Counted from the stretch's first letter, positions 11,305-23,049 are shown. The stretch is DNA of 64,000 nt from Brachynemurus nebulosus (GCA_035578155.1 JAPWDM010000001.1:167001498-167065497), one strand, 5' to 3'. Program-made: numbers and translations. Notes: a model not told the origin generated them from the letters alone.

Positions 11305-12105
11305 TTAATCGTCACAATAATCATTATTGTAGAATAGAAATAGTTTATTAAACCTTAGCTTCTCGAAAAGTTCCGTTTGGTCTTTGCATGGTACTAAATT
11401 ACCGCGAACATTTAAACGTGTTAAATTGGGATGTTTATACAAAATATCAGTAATATTAATATTTATATTATTATAACTTAAATCAAGTGACTCTAAACTA
11501 TTTGAGCCGCAACTGTATTTTGATAACTGGTTTGAACTCAGATTTAAAATTTTTAAATTAGACAAATAATTAAAAATATTACAATTAAATTTTTTGATTT
11601 TATTATTATTTAAAGATAATTCTTGTAAATTATGTAATCGAATGAAAGATTCTACACTTATATTATTTAACTGATTATAGCCCAAATTTATTTTTTTTAA
11701 TGTTGAACCTGATTCTGAATCAAAAAAAACATCAAATTTAACAGTAGAACTGAAAAGATTAATATGATTGTGGCTTAAATCTAATTCTTTTAATGATGTA
11801 GAATATTTACAAGTAAAATATTTTAACTTATTTTCACTTAAATTTAGTATTCCAGTCTTAGAATCAGATATGAAATCACAAGGAAAATCCACACTTGACT
11901 CAATTTTCTGATTTGTAATATTACAATTATTTATATAAATACTGTACCACTCTCTGGGAAAATATTCTTGTATTTCATTTAAATGTGTTTTAGAACAGAC
12001 AATTACATTTGAATCCGAATAAGTTGAGTAAACCCCGGTACATTGTGAGCAAACTTCATAGTAAAAATTTTGTAAAAATATAATATATAATATTACTTTG
12101 AACAT
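11305..12105 (-). CDS. Secreted leucine-rich-repeat protein
   Basis: Intact 266-residue single-exon frame. Residues 1-20 (MFKVILYIIFLQNFYYEVCS) form a hydrophobic signal-peptide-like start with cysteines just after. About seven LRRs of the LxxLxLxxNxL type follow: ILNLSENKLKYF near 86, LKELDLSHNHI near 105, LKKINLGYNQL near 136, LQELSLNNNKI near 160, LKILNLSSNQL near 184, LESLDLSYNNI near 204 and LTRLNVRGNLV near 228. Cysteines at 240 and 264 may form a C-terminal cap. No transmembrane segment follows, so secretion is inferred; the function is probably binding or adhesion and the ligand is unknown. It is the only ATG that gives a signal peptide. A minus-strand AATAAA lies about 160 bases past the stop (near 11144-11149). 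A decayed relative lies upstream. It could also be one exon of a larger gene. Confidence 0.8.
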   Translation of the reverse strand: MFKVILYIIFLQNFYYEVCSQCTGVYSTYSDSNVIVCSKTHLNEIQEYFPREWYSIYINNCNITNQKIESSVDFPCDFISDSKTGILNLSENKLKYFTCKYSTSLKELDLSHNHINLFSSTVKFDVFFDSESGSTLKKINLGYNQLNNISVESFIRLHNLQELSLNNNKIKKFNCNIFNYLSNLKILNLSSNQLSKYSCGSNSLESLDLSYNNININITDILYKHPNLTRLNVRGNLVPCKDQTELFEKLRFNKLFLFYNNDYCDD

Positions 12106-12304
12106 TTCTACGCCTTTCCAAATCTAGAAATTACATATAAAAAAGTTAAGTATGTTGTTGTCTTTAAGAGTGTTGTATGCTATAAACTTTTATTTTAATA
12201 TTTTCAGTTTACAGTATCTCAAGAATCTTGTGTAAAAATTTCAAAATAAAATTCATTGTAGATTTTATAACCATTTGTATTTCATGAGGTACATAATATG
12301 TATA

Positions 12305-12350
12305 AGGTAAGAGCACCAGTAGCCGTCATTGACCCAATAGCCGTCTAGTT
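12305..12350 (+). mobile_element. Solo end of a pogo-like element
   Basis: After TA (12303-12304), AGGTAAGAGCACCAGTAGCC and a second CAATAGCCGTC match the left terminus of the pogo element at 54684 (AGGTAAGTGTACCAGTAGCC). No opposite end was found nearby, so it is a solo or decayed copy. It lies between the two LRR loci. Confidence 0.65.
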
Positions 12351-12569
12351 TCAGTAAAATGATAAATATTAAGATATTATGCAAGCATATTTTTTTTGTT
12401 TCCTGCTACACGTTTTAGAAAGTATGCCCAACTGTTATTCCATTTATGATAGCATTCAGTTAGCATTAGATATAATAATGACTCATTTGAAAGTTAGTGT
12501 TTGTAAAATTTGCATATATTCACTAAAACACTTTTTAAATGGTTCTCAAAATCAAATTTTCAATATTAT

Positions 12570-13199
12570 TAACGTCACATTCTGTTACATTTACATAACT
12601 TTATGCGATTATGACTTAAATCTAAGATGCCTGTACGAATAAGTATTACAATAAGGAAAATTTTTAAAATGATTGTAGCTTATATTCAAATTGTTCACGA
12701 AATAAACAATTTTTTCTGAATTTGAATTACGATAATTTATTATCAGTGTCAGTGATATTAAAAAATTCTATTTATAATTTTTACTCAAATCAAATTCACT
12801 TATATGGGTTATATCAGTTTGATAACGTTCCAAATTACACGAAAAATTTCGTAGGCGATTGTTTTGTAAATTAATCAAAGTAAAATCATAATCCTGTTTG
12901 AGTACCTACTCACGCTTCCAATATACTATTGACTTTAAATTGGTAAATGTAATATTACATAAGCGGAACGGTTCAATATGGATTTTTAAAGATTGATTTG
13001 TAAAATGACAATTATAAATATGTAAATTACGATATTTAGTGACGTCATCAATCGGTAAAGGAAATGACGATTGCCCAACATAATCGTACGAACGATATAA
13101 ATTATATGAATCTCTATCTCTACTTTTATAATAACTCAGATTGATGAAGTCCATTACTTCTTTTTCATCAGCTTCGTAACATAACATAGGTATCCACAC
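12570..13199 (-). pseudogene. Frameshifted LRR-gene relative
   Basis: The longest open piece (13199-12906, 97 codons) contains LHIYNCHFTNQSLKIHI, resembling IYINNCNITNQKIESSV of the intact LRR gene. It stops at WKRE. Further down the same strand, LRR-like segments lie in other frames: TLINLQNNRLRNFSC near 12870, LNISYNHFKNF near 12685 and GILDLSHNRIKLC near 12615, separated by stops. This pattern fits a tandem paralogue broken by indels. An intron is possible at GTGAGT near 12910, but no acceptor at a plausible distance restores the frame. Part of the 5' end, including a signal peptide, is missing. Confidence 0.6.
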
Positions 13200-13890
13200 T
13201 ATTGTTACCTGCTGTGCACTGTGAATTTACTATTTCACAAATCAAAGTAAGAAAATAACCATAAAACATATTACTCGAATCATTTCTTTTAGGAACACAA
13301 AAAAAATTAATTGTGTTACACAATAGGGATTGTAATATACAAAACTACCTATTTTTTTTTAAACAGTATGCATTATGTTAAATTCTATGCATGAAATTAA
13401 AGCAAATATTTTGTAGAGCAAGGGCGTCACTAAGGTGAAAGGGTTAGGGCAGCGGCCCCTTCCAAAAAGTTTGAAAAAATTGCAAAAAAAATTTGATATA
13501 TCTGACCGTATTTTTATTGAATAAAGAAATAAAGTTTTTTTTGATGTTTTTAATTTAAAATTTTTACATTTTTTCTGGTTAAATTCCTGGAAAGACTAAT
13601 GGAATGTGAAGTTGATTTTGCCACAGTTAAATGGCATTTTCCTCCCCTTTATACCGAAGATGACCTCAAAAATATAAGGAAAATGTATTTTGAGATTTTG
13701 TTTTTTAAATTTCAACGGAGAATTAAACAAATTACGTAGTAAAAAAGTGCTCTAAAAATGTGCAAATAAAATTAATATTGTTCTTACAAGTGGGAAGTTA
13801 TTGACAAAAAAAAAACCATTTAGATCTATGTGTTTTTATGTCACCGAAGGATGACATATTAATATCGTTGTGTGATCATAGTGGGGACAA
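13200..13890. other. AT-rich stretch, no gene seen
   Basis: The phrase CAAGGGCGTCACTAAGG near 13430 resembles a transposon end, but no partner was found. Confidence 0.35.
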
Positions 13891-13898
13891 CATTATTA

Positions 13899-13980
13899 TA
13901 GAGTTGTACATGCACATTGAATAAACGCAAGAGGGCGGTAGAGTTGTACATGCATAATGAATAAACGCAAGAGGGCTGTA
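13899..13980 (+). repeat. Two-copy tandem repeat, 40-bp unit
   Basis: TAGAGTTGTACATGCA followed by TGAATAAACGCAAGAGGG occurs twice with a 40-bp period. A diverged single copy (TAGAGTTTTACATTCATATA and ATACGCAAGAGG) is at 53037-53085. Confidence 0.7.
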
Positions 13981-14040
13981 TTCTCAATGTACTTAAAAAA
14001 CGAGCCAAAAAATCATAAATTAACACTTTCACTGAAGTGA

Positions 14041-14080
14041 CATTACTTTGTGCGTGTAAAAAACACGCACTTGACGAATT
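14041..14080 (+). mobile_element. Hairpin terminus of the CACGCACTTG family
   Basis: ACATTACTT, then the hairpin GTGCGTGT-loop-ACACGCAC, then TTGACGAATTTTTT. It is nearly identical to 58948-58990 and clearly related to both ends of the elements at 5701 and 18513 (CACGCACTTGGCGAATT). Only this end is recognisable here. Confidence 0.55.
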
Positions 14081-14359
14081 TTTTAGCTATAGCTACTACA
14101 CTATATGGAATTTAGGAAGTTGAAAGACAGCATTCAAAGTGTCTAACGCCTTCTCCATAATTCAACTAATTTAACCGAGACTATATATTGTCAATTTTAT
14201 TGGGGACACCTGTATATATATAATATGAACTCTTTCAGTCATGAATAACATTAAATATGAAATTTAAAAAAATATTCATAATTGAAGCAATACTCTTTAA
14301 ATGATTAAGACGAGTTAACTCATCCTGCAATATGGCGGCTCAAAATGCTGTGATATATA

Positions 14360-14519
14360 CAGAGTGTCAGAGAAATAAGTCTTAATATTTTGAAGGGTGA
14401 CTCATAGCACCCCGTAGACACTAAAACCGCAGGAATTTTTTCGGAATTAACAGTCGCGTCAGCCCTAAAAAGGATAAGAGTTATTTCCTTTATACCCTGT
14501 ATATAATATATACACACAT

Positions 14520-14596
<77 letters not shown>

Positions 14597-14730
14597 GTAA
14601 GAGAAATAACTCTTATCCTTTTGAGGGGTGACGCGACTGTTGATTCCGAAAAAATTCCTGCGGTTTTAGTGTCTACAGGGTGCTATGAGTCACCCCTCAA
14701 AATATTAAGACTTATTTCTCTAACACCCTG
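14360..14730. mobile_element. Two inverted MITE copies around a (TA)n array
   Basis: Left unit 14360-14499 starts CAGAGTGTCAGAGAAATAAG and ends in CCCTG. Right unit, about 14591-14730, is its inverted copy ending CTCTAACACCCTG. TA flanks the left unit at 14358-14359 and 14500-14501, and TA follows at 14731-14732. Each unit has its own short inverted ends, so this looks like two head-to-head mariner-like MITEs separated by expanded TA (about 14528-14592). Confidence 0.7.
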
Positions 14731-14732
14731 TA

Positions 14733-15240
14733 TATATTCATTGGTACAGACGCCGCAATCTGTGACAGATTTTTCGAAATACGGTATAATTCTAAGTAAT
14801 GTTCAATTGTATCAACATAGTTTTTAGTATAACTTATATTTTGCAAATTCCTAGGGTTCACGTTTTTGATGTTGGAATCTTTGATTCTTTTTTCTTTTTC
14901 TTTTTTTGTAACCTTAGTACCTACTTTTTTATAACCTTTTGTAGCTACCTACTTATCACTGGTAGTAAAAAAGGTCCGGCATTTTGAGAAAAAAAAATTT
15001 TCTCTATGGTTAAAATAAAAGGGTTAATACAATTGTAAGAAACAGAAAAAAGAACTTTCTTTTTTTTTGAGTTAGAGCTCTTTCCAGAAACAAACAAAAT
15101 TTTATAATGTCATAATATAACTGCAATATTTTTGATTACATAAATTTATTAATAATTATAATTGTTTTTATGATGCCTCTAGTTATGAATACTACCAAAT
15201 TTTTATAATCTCTATTGATAGTTCGCCACCACTACCTTAT
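14733..15240. other. AT-rich stretch, nothing recognised
   Basis: Poly-T-rich sequence with no inverted repeat or credible reading frame. Confidence 0.4.
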
Positions 15241-15415
15241 AAGATATACCCCGTTTCAAATACAACTGAGCATGAGTCATCGTTAAAAAATTAAACAATT
15301 CTTATATTCGAAACAAATCAATCTTCTATTCTTTCCTAAAAACAAACTGCAAATTTAAAATTTACGCATTTGCAACAATGAAAGAGATAAAGCTAAGAAA
15401 ACGGGAATTCCTTAA
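15240..15415 (+). repeat. Dispersed repeat, inverted copy at 47430-47590
   Basis: CCCCGTTTCAAATACAA, ACAATTCTTATATTCG and AATCTTCTATTCTTTCCT appear in reverse-complement order at 47590-47500. Copies are diverged and no termini were defined. Confidence 0.5.
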
Positions 15416-16354
15416 ATTCGTAAATAATGAATCATGTTTGAATTTAAGTGAAATAGATTATAGTTGGTAAAAACTAATAAAAATAGTAGGATTGCCGTGG
15501 ATAACCGAATTTTGTGAATAATCAGAATTGACCAAAAATAAATGTGAAAGAATAATAATAGTCTTTATTAGTACAATAATTAAATTATTTCAGTAATTAA
15601 TATTATGTTACAAATATCATTAAGAATAAAAAATTAATGATAATTTCAAACCACGAATAATCGGGAATTCACTGTATACATATTAATACGTACCAGAAAT
15701 GATTATAAAATCGAAAATACCTGGAGTTTAATTCAAAAATTATTAAACAACATTCTTAAAAAGTTCTGAAAATACAGTATATTTTTTTCCAATTTATTTA
15801 AGTTAGGCTTTAATTAAAAATTAAATAAATAAATAAAAAAAAATTTAACGTACCTCGAAAATGTGTGCTTACAGGTTCCAAAGATATTCTTGAGAAAAAT
15901 TTGTTCTTTTAATTATTATTTAACTACATTTTAATCAAAAATTTGTACAATATCAAAAATTATCTAAAACCAATTTTTGACATAAAATGCATGACACAAA
16001 GTCTTTAACCCGTTAGTGATAACAATATTACACGTAATACCGTGGGAAAGTCAACTTTACGGGCTGCTTTCTTAATTAAAGGTGTATAAATATATAAAAT
16101 TACAATTGGAATACGCTCTTTGAACCTTTCTCTCTCCACCTGTGTAAAAATTACCATTAAAAAGCTTTCAGTTGAACTGTTATAAGTATTTAGAAAAGGG
16201 TCTGCAATGCGCAATGCAGGTTGCATTAATTTTTAAATTTATGAAATATTAATTTAAAAAACCTTGTCCGAGTATTAGCAAAATATATGTTTAAAGTATC
16301 AAAAATGAAATAACTGATAAAAATAAATATTAAAATTGAAAATTTCAGCAGAGA

Positions 16355-16390
16355 ACTGACAGATATGTTTTAAAATACATATCTGTCAGT
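16355..16390. repeat. Short perfect hairpin
   Basis: ACTGACAGATATGT and ACATATCTGTCAGT are inverted copies around a short A/T loop. Confidence 0.7.
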
Positions 16391-16583
16391 AAAATACGCT
16401 GGGTTGTAACGTAATCAAAGAGTAGTATCTAGTAGAGATTATTCCACGTATTTTGTTACAAATATTTCGTGGCTAACTTCGTGAATGAGAGATAAAAATA
16501 ATTAGTTGTAAAATTAGTTAAACAAAGAAGGAATGAAATGCGACTTACGATTTATAGTCTAATAGCACGAAATTTTATCTATA

Positions 16584-17244
16584 CATTAATTTTAGAATAG
16601 ACATAAAAATTTTTTAAAAAGAGATTCTTGTAGGAATTGCCGAGAAGAACATTTGTGCAAAATGTTAACTCCCGAAAATGTTTTTTTATATCATGAATAT
16701 CGTTTTTTTACCTTTCACCGCTTACGTAGCGAAAACGGTGATAGATACATTAAAAAGTGTAAAAACCTTTCTTGTAGAGAATCGAATTCTCTACAAAAAA
16801 GTCCGCGAGAGCACCTATCTATCTTATACAGGTGAAAAGATACAGCGCTCCAAACGCGCACTCAAAAATTCACTTTTTCTAGCGTTCCGGTAAGGTTCCG
16901 GACGGCACACCCTGCCGGAACACTAGAAAAAGTGGATTTTTGAGTGCGCGTTTGGAGCGCTGTATCTTTTCACCTGTACAAGATAGACAGGTGCTTTCGC
17001 TGACTTTTTTGTAGAGAATTCGATTCTCTACAAGAAAGGTCTTAACACTTTTTAATGTATCTATCACCGTTTTCGCTACATAAGCGGTGAAAGGTCAAAA
17101 AACGCTATTTATGAATTTTCAATATTGTTTAAACAATATAAAAAAAAACAATTCCGGGAGTTCACATTTTGCACAAATGTTCTCCTCGGTAATCCCTACA
17201 AGAATCTTTTTTTAAAAATTTTTTATATCTATTCTAAAATTAAT
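16584..17244. mobile_element. Large foldback element, arms about 310-335 bp
   Basis: Left arm 16584-16894 and right arm about 16905-17244 are near-identical inverted copies around a core of about 10 bp (TCCGGACGGC). Landmarks on both arms are GAATTCTCTACA palindromes (16773-16796 and 17011-17033), GGAGCGCTGTATCTTTTCAC and AATTTTAGAATAGA at the outer edge. The right arm has about 25 extra bases around 17115-17150, containing ATTGTTTAAACAAT. The short frames on either arm are mirror images and are not genes. If transcribed it would fold into a long hairpin RNA. Confidence 0.85.
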
Positions 17245-18512
17245 GTTTAGTGAGATAAGGCCTAAAATTAGTGCAATTGGACTATTAGTAGTTTAATAGT
17301 ATATGAATTCTTTTAGAAATTTTGACAAATTAAATGGAAATATTGGAAAATCATTGGAATATTTCGAAAAGATTTTGTGTGCAGATTTTCCTGAACATAA
17401 TAAAAATTAAATATTCTCAATAAAAATAACATGATATTGGGGTGACAGAGACATTTATTTTTAAGTAACGTAACCACTTTTATTTTCGTAGTGCCAGTTT
17501 TAAAAAGTTCAGAATAATAAATTAGTTTTGAAAAAAGGACCATTAACCTTTTTATTTTGTTTTTTAATGTTAACAATATTTACTTATGATAAATTCATTT
17601 CATATTTCCCGCCAACGTTTTTATATACACCACGATCCAAAATATTATATATAATACGGGCCTTTACTATTATCCTGGGAATGGTACAAGGATTATCTTT
17701 GAGGATTTACTTTATAATGCCATTCTAGATCTTTGCATGAAAATTCATCAAAATCTGACCAGTAGAAACAGGAGTGGCATCTAATGGGTTAACTTATAAG
17801 TGATAAATAATAAAAAATGATAATACCATTAAGTAATAATCTACAAGAGATAAAAGGCTTATGGAGATAGATATTTTTTTTTTCAAAACAATATTATGTA
17901 TAGCTTTTTGACTGTGTTTGTGACTAAGTGTGAGGACAGACTGTACGGCTTCCCGGAACGGTAATTAAGAAATTATACTGCATACTTGACATAAGAGCTA
18001 AAATGTGACAAACTGACCAAAACACGTATGTATTACTTTTTCTTTGTCGAAAATCCGAATCCACTTGACTTAAATTGTGTTTAGAAATCATTACCTACTT
18101 GAATTTTTGGGTATAAGTCAAGAAGTGCAGTATAATTGTATGACATCCACTTAGTTCGTAAAATGCCCGTCTTGGTCTGACCGGTCCTTAATTTCTGTAG
18201 AAGTATGTGTGTGCTGAGTGTGAATGTGTGTGCTGACATTTATACAATCGACAATCACAATAGGGGGTCTATCCTAAATAACTAGAGACTAGGCAATTAT
18301 GGTAAACTAGAAAATACAATAACCCCGGATTTTTTTCCTTCTTTAATATATAGATGATTTCTTAAAATTATGTCAAAATTACTACTAATAACAAATAATA
18401 TTAAAATTCATACAACTTACTGAAAAAAGTTTATATTTTTATTTTAACTGCAACTTATTTTTAAAAGTATTTTTATTTTTACTTATAAAAACATTTTATA
18501 ATTCAGAAAATT
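17245..18512. other. Intergenic stretch, no supported gene
   Basis: No homology-suggestive frame or inverted repeat recognised. The sequence is more complex around 17930-18270. Confidence 0.4.
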
Positions 18513-18806
18513 CGCCAAGTGCGTGCCGGACACGCATTATCACAGTTACGTAGTCAATAGCTAATTTTTCACAATTTTTAGGATCAAATGTAGGAAACTT
18601 AATAGTACGTATCGACGGATTACTACTAGAACCACGTATGTCGATTTTTCACTGTTTTGGGATAATTAACCGAAACATTATTTTCAACCGGTTTGGAAAA
18701 GATTTTGTCAGCTCCACTTTGTCAGTGGCCCATTTTGTCAGCTCCACTTACCAAATTTCAGCTCAGTTTTTCATAAGGGGCCCTACACATGCAAAAAGGA
18801 GCCACG

Positions 18807-18847
<41 letters not shown>

Positions 18848-18850
18848 ATA

Positions 18851-18920
<70 letters not shown>

Positions 18921-20066
18921 CATTTTTTCTACAGAATCGTGTTCTACGGGTCCGAAAACGGATAGCGCCCCTATTCTCGCCTCGTCCGGTTCTTATCGTA
19001 TAGACTGTATACATTCTAATTTTTTCTGTGAAAAATTCGACTAAATGACTGAGCACTTCTGTATCGACCCTCGCATGGTAACATAACATTAAATTATGAC
19101 ATAATTTGAAATTTGGAGATACGAGGTTTTGTTACTGTTAAATAACTTTCATTCTGATAAATAAAATAAAATGAAATTTTTATTAGCCTATGATCAGTAA
19201 GATGATTCTGAACATTTATATCTAATTATCTCAAAACAGTGAAAAATCGACATACGTGGTTCTAGCAGTAAGCCGTCGATGTGTACTATTAAATATGCTA
19301 CATTTGATCCTAAAAATTGTGTGCAAAATTAGTTATTGATCACGTAAATTTGATAATGCGTGTCCGGCACGCACTTGGCGAATTTATTATTATTATAGTA
19401 CCAATTTATAAAAAAAGAAAGATAATTGTAACCAAACTCTTTTGTAATAGCGGATGCTTAAAACAAAATAAAAATTATATTTCTAATTCTATTAATTTTT
19501 TTTATTGAATTATTGAATTAATTTATTCATTCATAACTATTACTTCCACTGTAATTAAATTATAAAAACTTTTAAAGTAACAGAGAATTATCTAATTTTG
19601 TGAGATACGAGGTACTACATTCAGTTATGTCAAAATAGTATTTCTAACAGATGGTCAGTACTGCCATCTAGGAGGTCGATGTAAAAGATCATTAGATAAC
19701 GACACAAAGATGTAATACAGGTATCTATATTGTATATATATAGTGCCATCTAATTGTGTCGGTATAATATAGATTTAAGTATGTTGGTATGTATGGATTT
19801 TAATGAGATATATCTTACCATCAGGTGCTGCCACCAAAATCTGTTCAAAAACGATGGGTCATTTTTTTAACTAAAAATAATTCAAGAGCAAATATACTAC
19901 AACGATTTAGTGGTGCACTGATAATGTACGTTTGAATGAAAAATATCTCACTGCCTAACTTTTTTTAGCGGAAAGCGACACCGATGTGTATAGGGAATTA
20001 ATGATCACTTATGAAGACGAATGAGTGACTGCATAAGTTACGTGTTTTTTAAGGACCATGTAACTA
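18513..20066. mobile_element. Hairpin-ended 1.55-kb element, copy 2
   Basis: Same orientation and order as copy 1 (5701-7329): the left end CGCCAAGTGCGTGCCGGACA, an inverted copy near 19230-19383, (TA)n between, then shared sequence to AGTTACGTG...CATGTAACT and CTAA. Copy 2 lacks about 75 bases relative to copy 1, including about 20 after GACACAAAGA near 19710. Flanks before the left end differ between copies, which supports transposition over segmental duplication. Confidence 0.7.
18810..18917. repeat. (TA)n microsatellite inside copy 2
   Basis: TA array interrupted once by GATATATCTGA. It holds the same internal position as the array in copy 1. Confidence 0.95.
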
Positions 20067-20374
20067 AAAAGAATTGTAGTTATTTTTTATTATTAACTTT
20101 AAGGAAAAGGTTACCTTTCACGTTTTTTATCATACGATATTAATTACGTTGACCACCCGTATATAAGTATATGAGATTTTATTGATTAAAAAGAGTAAGA
20201 TGTATAATCCTGTCTCACATTCCAAAGTGTTCTTTATAGCGAGCTGTTGGTGTAATCACATAACACTATAAATATTGTTGTTTAATAGTTGGCCTGAACA
20301 CGGTTTTTAAAGACGAAAAAAAGAATAAACAGCGAAATGCAGAATAATATTATATAATTAAAACTCTTACTACA

Positions 20375-21776
20375 CAGTGAAAAAATTTGTGTTCTGTGTA
20401 AAAAAAACTAGTGGTTAAAATTTTTGTGTTAAATAAGTAACTTAACCCTGTGTTAAAACATTTAGTGTTTGTGTTAAATGAAAATATTAACAAAAATTTT
20501 GATTTAACAGAATTAAAATGTTAACTCGCCAATTCCCATGCCAAGATCTATTGAGAGAAGATCCTAATTTTGTGCTTGTTTTTATACTCAGGTATTCAGT
20601 GTATGGAAAATTTTTTTTTTTAAAATACCCTTTCTTTTTTTTTAAAATGAGGTGTCACCTGAAAGTGACACTGGGCGTTATTTATTGCATGAACTTATAC
20701 AAAATAAATAGGATATTTATTATATATTCTTGACAATTGAAATTTTGAGTTTTTTACTATTTTTTTTACTCGGGCCATAGGATCGATAGATGATTGAGAT
20801 TGATGGTGGTCCAAAAAAACCTTAGCCTTCATTTATTTGAAAATTATTGTATTAGGAAAACATGATACTGTACCACGACGCATTTTGTCTTACAACACAT
20901 AAGTAACTACTTAATTAACTAATAGATATGTATTATGGTATTATCTTGTCCTATTACAATAGTGTTTATATGAATTCGCTTCCAATCCAGCCAAAAAAGT
21001 GCTTCTTTTTTTGGTAAATTCTGTTATTTTAGATACATAATAAAGTTTTTCTTGCAAAAAAATCTTTTTCATTATAAGCTGGATTCTCAAATAATAATTT
21101 GTAATAACAATAATAACAGTACTTACCCTTTAGACATTTTTATAGCAGCGAAAATACGACAAGATGCACTAACACGCAGAAAAACAGAACACCATTTGAA
21201 ATAACGGAATTAATTTGACCGTTGAAATAACGTCAGTGTTGCCAAATTAAAACCATGAATACTACTAAGTATTAATATCTTAGTAGTACCACATTTATTT
21301 TAAAATGTTATGTCTTTAAAAAAAATTTCAAATCACTGTCACCTAGAGGTGACACTGGGAATTCCCGAGTTAATCTGTTTTGAACAACATACAAATAACA
21401 TAATGTTTGTGTAAAATGCGAAAGAATGTCATAAATATACTTATTTGTGTATTTACAACACCAATAAACTGGTTTCGCTCGCATCTATTGCTTTAGTTAT
21501 AGGAGCGGGGATAATGGTAACTGATACCATCGGTCCCATCGGTATAGCATCATTGTGATAATCATTGCAGTATTGGACACTGTGCGACGTGCGTTCAACA
21601 GAAATATATTTATGTATAGAAGCAGACGGAATATTTCAAAATCAAAAGCGTATTCCTAAGGTGAAATTGGTTTTAATTCTTGTGTAAAGATTTGACACAT
21701 ATGCTTTGTGTTAAAATAACATAAAAAATTGAGTGGACATGTGAAATGTGTTAATTTTAACACAAATTTTTTCACT
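20375..21776. mobile_element. 1.4-kb TIR element, non-autonomous
   Basis: The left end CAGTGAAAAAATTTGTGTT and the right end, inverted, TAGTGAAAAAATTTGTGTT share 18 bp. GTGTTAAA/GTGTAAAA words repeat just inside both ends. A GTGACACTGGG phrase occurs twice internally (20663, 21347). The TIR starts with CAGTG/TAGTG, as hAT ends do, but the flanks do not show an 8-bp duplication. No transposase frame. Confidence 0.55.
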
Positions 21777-22016
21777 ATATATAATACCACTAAGGGACTT
21801 TTGGTCCCAAGTGTGAAGTCTGTTGTCAGAGGGCCCGTAAAGTTTCGACCATTATTCAACACTCATCAGACGAGGTAGATACCGAGAATAGATACTATTG
21901 TTAAAAAATATTCATATTGTTAAAGAGAAATGTAGAAAGTAGATACTGAGACTATTTATCAAATTCCTTGACCACACACACTGACATTCGTTCTGACATT
22001 TGTTATTTGTTAATTA

Positions 22017-22198
22017 CAGTATAGCACCGATAATGGAAACATCAGTTTTGGAAATTTTTTGAGAGCATCAAATTAGTCAACATCACTTTTGGAAAGTTGC
22101 ATCAAAAATGTAATGTAACTTTCCAAAAGTGATTTTGACTAATTTGATGCTCTCAAAAAATTTCCAAAACTGATGTTTCCATTATCGGTGCTATACTG
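22017..22198. mobile_element. Palindromic mariner-like MITE, 182 bp
   Basis: Almost perfect palindrome. CAGTATAGCACCGATAATGG opens the left arm and its inverse closes the right arm, with TA at 22015-22016 and 22199-22200. Arms are about 85 bp with two or three mismatches. TA target site and CAGT terminus fit the Tc1/mariner group. Confidence 0.85.
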
Positions 22199-22488
22199 TA
22201 CATTGCTTCATGTACTTTGCCTATATAATCGTCGAAAATAGAACATTTATGTACATTAGAGCGGTAAAATATTAGAAAATTACATTCCAAATGAACGTAT
22301 GATAAAGTGCTACATTTGTTAAGCTCAGTTATTATCGTGGATTGGGGGAAAGTTGGACTCGTTTAGTTGGTAACGACTGTAGCTCTAATCCTTTCCAAAC
22401 GAGTGACTTCAAGTAAAAGCTTTTTTTTTTTTAATTTTTGATCGAGTTCTGAGCACAGGCGCAACAACTGAGGAGGTCCAAGGGGTCC

Positions 22489-23049
22489 TTTATCCATAGA
22501 GCCCTTTATATTCCACTTGATCCTAAAGATAGAATAACAGAACTCAACACCATTAAACAAATAGCAATTTCTAATGGCTTCTCACCAAATACTATACAAA
22601 AACTCATAAACAAAAAACTGGAACAGCTTACTATAGAACGTATCTATTCTCCTATCTTTCCGGTCAATTCTGAACCTGGTAAACAATACTTATCTTTACC
22701 ATATTTAGGAAACATTTCGCATAAAATTGCCAATTGTTTCAGTTCGTTGGGTCTAACCCCCACCTTTCATTCTGTCAATAATATTGGTCAATCCATTTTC
22801 AATGCAAAAGAAAAAACTGTTCCTTCCCAAAAAATCTGATGTTTATTGGTTAGATTATGGAGATTGTAATTCAGCATATGTTGGTCAGTTAGGAAGATCT
22901 TTTGATGTTAGATCACATCTCTTAGGGAACATCTTACCTCTCAGAAACATATATCCAACTTTGGTCTTCACCTTTTCGAAAACGGACATTCTGTAAAACC
23001 GGACTACAAACCCAAAATCCTTTACTTTTGTGAAGAAGGACAGAAATTA
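22489..23049 (+). pseudogene. Penelope-like element: RT tail and GIY-YIG domain
   Basis: Three reading frames join into one recognisable protein. The first (22489-22836, RALYIPLDPKDRITELNTIK, IAISNGF, then YLSLPYLGNISHKIA) matches the region after reverse transcriptase in Penelope-like elements. A one-base shift in an A run near 22830 leads to DVYWLDYGDCNSAYVGQLGR, the GIY-YIG nuclease core with degenerate G/Y residues. Another shift near 22965 leads to FGLHLFENGHSV. The frame then meets a MITE at 23050, whose first bases supply a stop (TAG), and resumes at 23491. The RT catalytic core is absent (5'-truncated). This is a dead retroelement. Confidence 0.8.

Noticed and set aside
12910..12935. 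A tiny intron in the LRR relative (GTGAGT to CAG)
   Set aside because: The distance is only about 20 bases, far below a workable intron, and other stops remain downstream; indel decay explains it better.
16653..17067. Mirror-image 60-70 codon proteins on the two arms of the foldback
   Set aside because: They are the same arm sequence read twice; no family resemblance and no start context.
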